Shown here: positions 42,981 to 50,342 of the stretch, piece by piece
Layout: each line of letters opens with the position of its first letter
How positions within the stretch are numbered: the stretch's first letter is position 1
From: a virus
Length of the DNA stretch: 64,000 bases
Virus record (IMG/VR): IMGVR_UViG_3300046787_000345
Location: 1 to 64,000 of that record
Reading direction: 5' to 3' (one strand)
Program-made: the position numbers and the translations under genes
The notes under the pieces: generated by a model
The model's database searches: none
The model's input: only the letters and a program-made list of their open reading frames with translations
Told to the model about the DNA's origin: nothing

Positions 42981-45488
42981 TTAAAATGAGAAGAATTTCT
43001 CTGCTGTTTTTTGTTCACTCATCACTTCACCCCAATCTAAGGCGTTATAAAAATCTTGTAATTTACCCTTTAATTCGGCTTCGAAGATTCTATTATGGTC
43101 TATGTAGGTTGAAATGAATTTTGTTATTTCTTCGGGGTCATCATAACCTGTAAACCCTAACCCATCGATTCCTAATGGATTGTTTTTAAGATATACCCAT
43201 TTAATTTTATCACCATCTTTCATAGGTGAATATTTGAATGGTGCATTGAAATGTTTCAAACAATCATTATATAGAATTGCTGCTTTAACGTGAGCAGGAA
43301 CACCTTTCTCCATTTGGAAAAGTTGTCTTTTCTTTGGTAGATATTTTGATAAGTTTTTTACTGCAGAGTTTTTAGCAATTTCAGTAATTGGTCTATCTAC
43401 CATACTCTTTTTAAATGCGAGAACAAATGCTGTAATTTCTTCTTCTGGTTTACTTCGTAGGATATCAATTAAGACAGTTCCCATACACTCCTGAAATGCT
43501 TTTGGAAATGATGAACGTTTAACGTCTAATCCCTTAACATCTAATTTATCTACCGCAATACCATTGTTTGATATAATCCATTGAGCATAACGTTTCTTTG
43601 CAATCCAAATACCTGCTCTAGCAACGTATTCCTTTTTAATTTCCAATCGGTGTTTTTGAACGTTAAATAGTTTATCAGAAAGTATATCATAGAATTTATT
43701 CAGATAATCTTGCATTTCACCTGCAATACCATCCACCAATTGAGCAACTTCACTATCTGGCATTTCTTTCCAATTTGGATGACGAAAATCTAAAAGTGGA
43801 ACTGCTGAAAAGAATACTGAATCCGTATCGATATAAATGTTTGAATCTACATCGGTTGTACCTAACTCTTTATTGTATTTGATGTTCCCCATATTCGCCG
43901 AGTTTTTAATAACCGTCTGACCAGTAGTCGTAACCGCCTCAGCATTATCAACATCATAAAACCGAAAGGCAGGAAGACCAAGCACACCATAAAGAGAGTT
44001 AAGTAAGATTTTTTGAACCAACTGTCTTTTTCCGTAAAAGGCATATTTTTCTTTATCACCCTCCTGACCGTACTTCTTTTCCAATTTTCTAAATTCAACC
44101 CTTTCATTGAACCATATGTCTAATATTTCTGGAATACATCCTATTTTATCTTTACGATATAACACACCATTTGATGATATAGTTAAATCTGCTTCTTTAA
44201 TATATTTTTCTAAGTTATCACGTGAAATTCTATCATCACCCATTTGGTAATAATCAACTTCTTTTTTCATAAATGTTTGAACATCCCAATCCGAAATCTT
44301 AGCAACCTTAGTTTCTGGACTAATGTTCAAAGTCATAATGATTGATGGATATAGTGATGTTAAATCCAAATCATATACCCAGTCATATTTACCCACAATT
44401 GGGTCTTTTACATATGCACCGATAAACTTCTCCTCACCTGCTTCAGCCATAGCTGCGAGTTTCTCTTTTCTATCTGCAGGTTTATTTGGTGCAACCAATC
44501 CTTTACGTTTAAGGAAACATAGTAATGCACCCTCCAAATATTTCGATGAATAAACGAAATCTTCATATGGAACGTGACCTGCATGACAGATACCTCTACA
44601 TAAATCAATGAATTGTAATTTCTTATCTAATTCTACAACAATCTCAACGTCCACTAAGTTATACTCAATGAACTTTTCAATATCTTCGTTAAATAAATCA
44701 TCCAATGAACCTTGATACTCAATCTTACCTTTACCCAATTCAATTGTACCAATGGTATCCAAACGATAGTTAGGTAATTCGTTGTAGTTAAATTTCTTAT
44801 AAAGAGAAAGGTAATCTAAACAACTTACTCCAGCCAAAAACCATCTTTGACGATATGGTGAATAGAATGCTTGACCGATAGGTGATAATCTTTTTGCTTG
44901 GGATTCGCCTAAGATTCGTTTCATTCTATTGAATAGATAGGGAATATCGAAATTATCAATGTTCCAACCTGTTAAAATATCTGGTGCAATTCCTTCGTAT
45001 AACTCTAAGAACTTCATACACATATCTCTCTCATCTCTGAAAGGGATTACGATTGCCTTATCGGTTTTACGTTCAACCATTTGACCTTTCTTATCCATCA
45101 CCAATACCCAATATTGATTGGTTACACTATCTTGTAAACCAATCGCAGTAAGTTCGTTCTCTGCCTTTTCAGTATCAGGTAATCCACTCTCCATCTCCAC
45201 CTCAATATCGAAAGTCATTGTTACAATACCTTCGGATGGGATATCAGAATCGACATAAGTATCCACTAACACACGAGTTGTTTCTGGTACATCTGATTCG
45301 AATAAATTCGGGTCATCATTTTTGAATTTGTAAATTTTGGTTAATCGGTCACCATAGATGGAACGTGCTTCACCTCTCTCTGCCCTTTCATACGCATAAC
45401 GTGTGTATGGGAATGTTCTATAACCTAAATGGGAATCCCATAAATGTATTAGGTTTCTTTCTCTCTGATAGTATATATTCTTGTAAAT
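42981..45488 (-). CDS. 43: Family B DNA polymerase (T4 gp43-like), ATT start
   Basis: About 835 residues. The exonuclease has FDIEVE and NIDNFDIPYLF. Polymerase motif A is DLTSLYPSI, B KILLNSLYG and C YIDTDSVFF. Polymerase-like sequence continues upstream of the first GTG (45272): YKNIYYQRERNLIHLWD and SIYGDRLTKIYKFKNDDPN belong to the N-terminal domain. In this frame the first upstream stop is TAA at 45507-45509, and no ATG, GTG or TTG lies between it and the conserved region. The best start is ATT at 45486-45488, preceded by AAGG. A promoter lies at 45516-45547. Confidence 0.9.
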   Translation of the reverse strand: MYKNIYYQRERNLIHLWDSHLGYRTFPYTRYAYERAERGEARSIYGDRLTKIYKFKNDDPNLFESDVPETTRVLVDTYVDSDIPSEGIVTMTFDIEVEMESGLPDTEKAENELTAIGLQDSVTNQYWVLVMDKKGQMVERKTDKAIVIPFRDERDMCMKFLELYEGIAPDILTGWNIDNFDIPYLFNRMKRILGESQAKRLSPIGQAFYSPYRQRWFLAGVSCLDYLSLYKKFNYNELPNYRLDTIGTIELGKGKIEYQGSLDDLFNEDIEKFIEYNLVDVEIVVELDKKLQFIDLCRGICHAGHVPYEDFVYSSKYLEGALLCFLKRKGLVAPNKPADRKEKLAAMAEAGEEKFIGAYVKDPIVGKYDWVYDLDLTSLYPSIIMTLNISPETKVAKISDWDVQTFMKKEVDYYQMGDDRISRDNLEKYIKEADLTISSNGVLYRKDKIGCIPEILDIWFNERVEFRKLEKKYGQEGDKEKYAFYGKRQLVQKILLNSLYGVLGLPAFRFYDVDNAEAVTTTGQTVIKNSANMGNIKYNKELGTTDVDSNIYIDTDSVFFSAVPLLDFRHPNWKEMPDSEVAQLVDGIAGEMQDYLNKFYDILSDKLFNVQKHRLEIKKEYVARAGIWIAKKRYAQWIISNNGIAVDKLDVKGLDVKRSSFPKAFQECMGTVLIDILRSKPEEEITAFVLAFKKSMVDRPITEIAKNSAVKNLSKYLPKKRQLFQMEKGVPAHVKAAILYNDCLKHFNAPFKYSPMKDGDKIKWVYLKNNPLGIDGLGFTGYDDPEEITKFISTYIDHNRIFEAELKGKLQDFYNALDWGEVMSEQKTAEKFFSF

Positions 45489-45515
45489 AACCTTAAAATT
45501 TAATTGTTAGTAATA

Positions 45516-45547
45516 CAAATATACGAAATAATTTCCGTATTTCCAAA
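45516..45547 (-). promoter_or_regulatory. Bacteroidota-type promoter before the DNA polymerase gene
   Basis: TTTG (45544-45547) and TATATTTG (45516-45523) on the minus strand, 20 bases apart. The transcript would begin about 20 bases before the proposed ATT start. Confidence 0.85.
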
Positions 45548-45555
45548 AGTTTTTC

Positions 45556-46395
45556 TTAAAACTTATAAATTCCACCAATATTCCAGAACAAAATAGTTCC
45601 TTCAATTTGGTCTATATTCTCTTCTAACCATTTCCATTGTTTTATATCCCAAAATTGGTTACAAGGGAATGGTGCTTCATATCCATCCAAACGATTTTCG
45701 AATAGATACTCTGATTTTCGTATGTTTAACGGAATTGGTATTCCACTCTTTTTTAGAGTTTTTTTGATTGAACTTTCAGATGATACACATGTTGTCCAAA
45801 TCTTTCTACTAACCGATGGGAAAAACTCTTTAAGTTCTTCTCTATAATATCCTCTAGCCAAACCAGATAAAGTTACTCCACTACCTGATGATACTACTAA
45901 ATTATCAAAATGTACGAATGGTTGAATTCTTTCTGCAAGATAATCTTTATAAAAATCGTGGTCAAAAGCGTAAGGTAACATTTGCCAACCATTTTCTCTT
46001 GCCTGACCTCTAAGTGAGTTGTACATAATCTGCATCATATTAGGTCTGATTGGATTCAAATGTACTTTTGGATACATTTCCTTAATCATTCCTAAATACT
46101 CTTGTGATATCTTTTTAGAATCAGGATGTGAAACATAAAATTCTATATCCAATTCTTCACATATTGCTGCAAGTGCCCAACCTGTCCAACTTCCATCTAC
46201 TGAAAGGTGGGTTAATGGTTTAGATTTATCAATATATTTTTTAACCAATTCATATAATGCTGCTACTTTTCCCCACGGCGGTAAAAGTGTACCATCACCC
46301 ATAAGGTCATCTCTTTTTACCCAAACTTCTCTACCTTTAATATGATAAAGTTCTAATGGAGTATCTTCATTTAAACCTTTTAATTTTAAATCCAT
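45556..46395 (-). CDS. PLP-dependent enzyme-like protein (tryptophan synthase beta/ACC deaminase fold)
   Basis: 279 residues. REVWVKRDDLMGDGTLLPPW followed by GKVAALYEL puts Lys43 where ACC deaminase and D-cysteine desulfhydrase carry their PLP lysine. GSWTGWALAAICEELD replaces the SNHTRQTA substrate loop, and LVVSSGSGVTLSGLARGYY is the Gly-rich phosphate-binding loop. It is shorter than the bacterial enzymes (~330) and the substrate loop differs, so the reaction may be new. It overlaps the asparagine-synthase-like gene by 10 bases. I infer amino-acid transfer in base modification. Confidence 0.65.
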   Translation of the reverse strand: MDLKLKGLNEDTPLELYHIKGREVWVKRDDLMGDGTLLPPWGKVAALYELVKKYIDKSKPLTHLSVDGSWTGWALAAICEELDIEFYVSHPDSKKISQEYLGMIKEMYPKVHLNPIRPNMMQIMYNSLRGQARENGWQMLPYAFDHDFYKDYLAERIQPFVHFDNLVVSSGSGVTLSGLARGYYREELKEFFPSVSRKIWTTCVSSESSIKKTLKKSGIPIPLNIRKSEYLFENRLDGYEAPFPCNQFWDIKQWKWLEENIDQIEGTILFWNIGGIYKF

Positions 46396-47891
46396 TTATA
46401 CAACCCTCCTGCGTTTGATATCAACTCACCTTTCATACTTCTATGTGAGAATCCATAAATTTTTTCAAAATTATCCCCAATCACATTAATCATCTTCTTT
46501 CTATTTTTGAAATTGATGATAGGGTCATTTAAAATAATATCTTCAATATATTGTTTAAAGTTTGTACCTTTTTGAAATGCTCTTTTCTCTTGGTCTAATA
46601 TTTCATCAGGTAACTTACCTCTAAATGCATTTGCTAATGGTAGTTTCCATTGGTTTCCTTTTGCCAAGTATTCATCAGTAAGATTTGTGGTATAGTTTAA
46701 AAATTCTCTATCAAAGAATGGACATCTTAATTCGATTGTACCATAATTCATAAAGATATTGTTACCTCTTAATAAATTACCATAGTATTGTTTTTCAAAT
46801 AATTTTTTACGAACATCACTCCAATCTGGTTTCTTACTGAACATACGGAAAGTTCCATATGAACCATATGATTCATCACTACCCTCACCACTAAATGCTA
46901 CTTTGATACCATCCTTTGCCATTTCTTCGGCAATAAAGGATTGTAAAATACCCACTTCCATTTGAACAGTTGATGGGTATTCGATTACTTTAATTGAATC
47001 TATAAATCTTTGTTTAATTATTTCCTCATCACGAGGTACGAATACTTCTATCAATTCTACACCTAAATATTTGGCACATACTCTTGCTTTTTGTAAATCC
47101 TTAGATTCTTGGTCAAATGCAATTGTATACGCTTTTAGATTGGGAATTCTTTGTGATAGTAAATATGTAATAACTGCCGAATCAATCCCTCCACTTAATG
47201 ATGTGGCAATTGGAACATCTGAAAGTAGACGTTTGTCAACTGCACTTTCTAATAACTTAAAAGTAGTTTCAGCAACTTCATCATGTGAATTAACTTCAGT
47301 AGGTTCGGATGCAAACTGAAAATAGTAATTTTCGTTTACTACAATTGTATCAGTATCCAAATCAATCTCAACTAATGAGTTTTTTGGTACAAATTTTATA
47401 TCAGATGTTTTATGTTGGGTAACAATTGATTTTATTTCACTTGCAATAATATATTTGTTTGTGTTGTAAATATACAATGGCAACTTACCCACCCAATCGC
47501 GTGATACTAATAATTTGTTATTATCAAAAATAACAAACGAAAACATACCCTCAAGTCGTTTCAGTTCATTTTCTTTATATAAGAATAGGATAATTTCTGA
47601 ATCGGAGTTCGATTTAAATGTATACCCTCGTTCTTCATATTCTTTACGAAGTTGTGGGTAATTCCATATCTCACCATTTACTACTAATTCTACACCATCA
47701 TATTCCATAGGTTGATTACCCAAAGGAGATGTATCGTTAATAGATAAACGATTATGTCCTAAAATGATATGCTTATCTCCATACTTAAATTCTTTGATAC
47801 CGCGGTTATCTCTACCACGATGTTCAATTGCTTCAAGCATATCGTTCACATCTTCTTTATTATACCCTATGGTTGCTACGATTCCACACAT
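46386..47891 (-). CDS. asnB: Asparagine-synthase-like glutamine amidotransferase
   Basis: 501 residues. Cys2 (MCGIV) is the class II glutaminase nucleophile, and HRGRD, LGHNRLSI and NGEIWNY complete that domain. The C-terminal domain has SLSGGIDSAV (PP-loop ATP pyrophosphatase) and FSGEGSDESYGSY. Asparagine synthetases amidate a carboxylate through an adenylate. The C-terminus is shorter than that of E. coli AsnB (~554). Placement with a TS-fold enzyme, a PLP-fold enzyme and methyltransferases suggests amidation of a nucleotide substituent rather than of free aspartate. Confidence 0.85.
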   Translation of the reverse strand: MCGIVATIGYNKEDVNDMLEAIEHRGRDNRGIKEFKYGDKHIILGHNRLSINDTSPLGNQPMEYDGVELVVNGEIWNYPQLRKEYEERGYTFKSNSDSEIILFLYKENELKRLEGMFSFVIFDNNKLLVSRDWVGKLPLYIYNTNKYIIASEIKSIVTQHKTSDIKFVPKNSLVEIDLDTDTIVVNENYYFQFASEPTEVNSHDEVAETTFKLLESAVDKRLLSDVPIATSLSGGIDSAVITYLLSQRIPNLKAYTIAFDQESKDLQKARVCAKYLGVELIEVFVPRDEEIIKQRFIDSIKVIEYPSTVQMEVGILQSFIAEEMAKDGIKVAFSGEGSDESYGSYGTFRMFSKKPDWSDVRKKLFEKQYYGNLLRGNNIFMNYGTIELRCPFFDREFLNYTTNLTDEYLAKGNQWKLPLANAFRGKLPDEILDQEKRAFQKGTNFKQYIEDIILNDPIINFKNRKKMINVIGDNFEKIYGFSHRSMKGELISNAGGLYKWI

Positions 47892-47892
47892 A

Positions 47893-48591
47893 TTATTTAT
47901 TTAATACTTCTAATAACTTATGAGTTTTTTTTGTTTCATCATTCATTTTACCGATATGACAAGAACATGCTAGAACTGATACTTTTTCTAATTCCATATC
48001 ACTTTCTTTAGCTAAGAATTTACCCATCTCAACTAATGCAGTATAATCTGCATAACCTGATTTAGATACTCTATTTGAACGAATAATTGATGTCAGATAA
48101 ATTTTACCATTACGAGGTTTGATATCAATTGCTAACATACAAGGTTGTGAATATGGATTTCTTGCATCTCTGCTTGGGTCAAAGATAATTAATTCACATC
48201 TCTTAACTGCTTTACCAGTCTTTAAGATTTTAATTACATTTTCTACCTGATTGAATGTTCCTTGCCATGCAACCATTCTACCCCAATATGAATCACTCCA
48301 TTTATCTTTAATAAATTTATATTCCAATCCTTCTTCTGCTGCAAAGAATGGACTATCTGAAACGTGTGGTTGTGGTTCTAAAAATGTTACTGTCTTTGCA
48401 TAATCAATTCTATCATCACCCATAATTTCTCTAAAATGTGGGTCAAACCAATCATCAGATTCAAACTTTGTGATTTCAGTCATCACATTTAGTTCTTCGG
48501 TTAAATCACCTACTTTTACTCCATTTGCAATAAGGTGTTTAGATACCTTTACCCATGCATCGCCGGGGGATGTTGCTTCTATTACTGTCAT
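47893..48591 (-). CDS. Thymidylate synthase-fold enzyme (dNMP methylase/hydroxymethylase-like)
   Basis: 232 residues. YWGRMVAWQGTFNQVENVI, then KRCELIIFDPSRDARNPYSQ and PCMLAIDIKPRNGKIYLTS, follow the thymidylate synthase order of Arg, Trp/Asp-Pro and catalytic Cys (Cys151 in QPCML), then IIRSNRVSKSGYADYTALVE for the substrate phosphate region. The family adds a one-carbon unit at C5 of dUMP or dCMP. The usual Q-R-S-D and GxPFN signatures are altered, so substrate or product may differ, for example hydroxymethylation. It lies between asnB and a methyltransferase gene. Confidence 0.68.
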   Translation of the reverse strand: MTVIEATSPGDAWVKVSKHLIANGVKVGDLTEELNVMTEITKFESDDWFDPHFREIMGDDRIDYAKTVTFLEPQPHVSDSPFFAAEEGLEYKFIKDKWSDSYWGRMVAWQGTFNQVENVIKILKTGKAVKRCELIIFDPSRDARNPYSQPCMLAIDIKPRNGKIYLTSIIRSNRVSKSGYADYTALVEMGKFLAKESDMELEKVSVLACSCHIGKMNDETKKTHKLLEVLNK

Positions 48592-48602
48592 ATGTGTTTA
48601 TT

Positions 48603-49835
48603 TTATAATTTACGCCAGACCCATACAGGTTCACCAAACGTTTTATCTTTTGCTTCTTCGTTCTTTTTCAATTCCTCTTCGGAATATCTTTCTTCATCAC
48701 CATCTATAATCATCCCTGCCCCTGCAGAACCCGGTCTTTTAGCCATTTCCATACCCAAACACCCCTCGTAGTGTGCACCGTCTAGAGTGGAAATAAAATC
48801 GTTCATAGGATTAGTGATTTCTTGTTGACCTTTACCATCACCTTTCGATGATGCATACACATCGGCAATGTTTATAGCCAAATATCCACCTTTAGCGATA
48901 GTAGGCCAAACATTAGCGATTGTCTTATGTAAAAAGTTTTTATTCCAATCATCAATTGTTTTATATCTAATCCAACTTTGAGTGTCATCATATGAATAAC
49001 GTTCTACGTTAAAATAAGGTGGTGAACTGAATACAATATCGAAGTATTCTTTATATTCACTCAAATCCAAATCTTCTGCTGGAGATTCATAGAATGTTGA
49101 TTTCTTTTCCGTTTCGAAGAACCCATTGTTCTTCTCATAGAAATCTGCTTGTTGTCTATAAATTGGATGATTTTCTTTACGAGGGTCAATACCTACATAA
49201 TGCTCACCATGCTCGGATGCATAAAATCCACATAATCTATCACCCCATCCTGCTGAAATATCTAATACGTTTTTTGCTTCTACAAAATCGTATAATACTT
49301 TAGCAACGTTTGGTTTAAATTGTGAACAAATGTATTTTCGTAGGGATAGACACGTTCGTAAAGTATTCTTACTAACCTCATCGAATTTTAATGTATACAT
49401 TCCACCCATAAGGGAGAACATAAAATCTGGATTATTCCAAGTACGATAAGGACCAGGTGAAACTGTGCCATCAACACTCCATCTATTTGCTTGTTGGAAA
49501 TAGTTTGATGCTGGATTACCTGTATTTATTCTACGAACAAATTGTTGTTTTCCTTGAAATGTTAGTGGGTATTTGGATTCGGTTGCTTTTCGAGGCACCC
49601 ATTCTCCTTCAGTAAATAATTCATGCCAACGAAATCCTTTTAGTTTAAGGTATTCTTTTCTGGCTTCTTCTTCAGTAATATCTGCATATGGAATTTCGTA
49701 TGTTGCTGCTACTTTTGCTAAAGATTCTTTTACATCTTCTCTATCAAAAGTTCTTTTAATATACTCCCATTCTTCATTACCGATAAAGAGATATGGTGTC
49801 ATACCATAAAACTTATCAAAATATTCTAAATACAT
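48603..49835 (-). CDS. SPPY-type DNA methyltransferase-like protein
   Basis: 410 residues. NVLDISAGWGDRLCGFYASE is SAM motif I, HYVGIDPRKENHP motif II and FDIVFSSPPYFNVERYSYDD the catalytic SPPY motif, followed by GGYLAINIADVY. The core is clearly related to the protein at 40.6-42.2 kb (SAGWGDR/SSGWGGR, SPPYFN). The C-terminal tail is acidic and includes EERYSEEELKKNEEAKD. It heads the operon that holds the TS-fold, AsnB-like and PLP-fold genes, under a TTTGG/TATCTTTG promoter. Confidence 0.72.
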   Translation of the reverse strand: MYLEYFDKFYGMTPYLFIGNEEWEYIKRTFDREDVKESLAKVAATYEIPYADITEEEARKEYLKLKGFRWHELFTEGEWVPRKATESKYPLTFQGKQQFVRRINTGNPASNYFQQANRWSVDGTVSPGPYRTWNNPDFMFSLMGGMYTLKFDEVSKNTLRTCLSLRKYICSQFKPNVAKVLYDFVEAKNVLDISAGWGDRLCGFYASEHGEHYVGIDPRKENHPIYRQQADFYEKNNGFFETEKKSTFYESPAEDLDLSEYKEYFDIVFSSPPYFNVERYSYDDTQSWIRYKTIDDWNKNFLHKTIANVWPTIAKGGYLAINIADVYASSKGDGKGQQEITNPMNDFISTLDGAHYEGCLGMEMAKRPGSAGAGMIIDGDEERYSEEELKKNEEAKDKTFGEPVWVWRKL

Positions 49836-49859
49836 AACCTTTTATTCTTTTATATTTTA

Positions 49860-49891
49860 CAAAGATACGAAAAATATTTCGTATTTCCAAA
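49860..49891 (-). promoter_or_regulatory. Bacteroidota-type promoter for the base-modification operon
   Basis: TTTG (49888-49891) and TATCTTTG (49860-49867) on the minus strand, 20 bases apart, 25 bases before the start at 49835. It overlaps the last bases of the HTH gene. Confidence 0.8.
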
Positions 49892-50077
49892 TTAAATGTG
49901 TGTCCAAGTGTGACGTTTTACGATTTCCTCAACATTCCATTTACTAACTTTAAAGTTTCTAGCGATAACGTTAGTAGAGAACCCTTGTTTAAAGAGTTCT
50001 CTAATTATCCTAACTTGTTCGTTTGTAAGTTTTGCTTTCGGATGATTTTCACCACACCTTTTATTTGATACACTCAT
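49892..50077 (-). CDS. Small helix-turn-helix protein
   Basis: 61 residues. KLTNEQVRIIRELFKQGFST followed by NVIARNFKVSKWNVEEIV is a resolvase/sigma-like HTH, and the end RHTWTHI resembles tails of HNH-associated HTH modules in phages (HPKAKLT start, then a HxxW end). It may be a regulator or the DNA-binding remnant of a homing endonuclease. It overlaps the thioredoxin gene by 17 bases. Confidence 0.6.
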   Translation of the reverse strand: MSVSNKRCGENHPKAKLTNEQVRIIRELFKQGFSTNVIARNFKVSKWNVEEIVKRHTWTHI

Positions 50078-50324
50078 TTAATGCGTTTACATAAGTCATT
50101 TTAGAACTCATTCCAGTGAATCGTTCTATTTCCTTACCATCTTGTTCAATGATAACAGTTGGTACGGAACGTATTCCATATTTAGTTGCTTCATCATACG
50201 CAACATCAACATCATAATCCTCAAATGTTACATTTGGGAATTGTCCTTTTACTTCGTTTATTACTGGTGCCAATGCTTTACATGGACCACACCATGCTGC
50301 TGAGAATTTTTTTAATGTTATCAT
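50061..50324 (-). CDS. trxA: Thioredoxin
   Basis: 87 residues. SAAWCGPCKALAPV carries the WCGPC active site, SVPTVIIEQDGKE the cis-Pro and FTGMSS follows. It is shorter than bacterial Trx (~105), lacking the first strand and helix, as in phage thioredoxin/glutaredoxin-like proteins. Located right after nrdA, it probably reduces the phage ribonucleotide reductase. Confidence 0.93.
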   Translation of the reverse strand: MITLKKFSAAWCGPCKALAPVINEVKGQFPNVTFEDYDVDVAYDEATKYGIRSVPTVIIEQDGKEIERFTGMSSKMTYVNALNECIK

Positions 50325-50342
50325 CTTTTGTTTTCTTTTATT

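Noticed and set aside
42981-45272. GTG at 45272 as the DNA polymerase start.
   Set aside because: About 72 further codons upstream encode clear polymerase N-terminal sequence in the same frame.
49892-50077. Homing endonuclease.
   Set aside because: Only a helix-turn-helix module is present and no HNH or GIY-YIG catalytic residues are visible, so it is called a small HTH protein.
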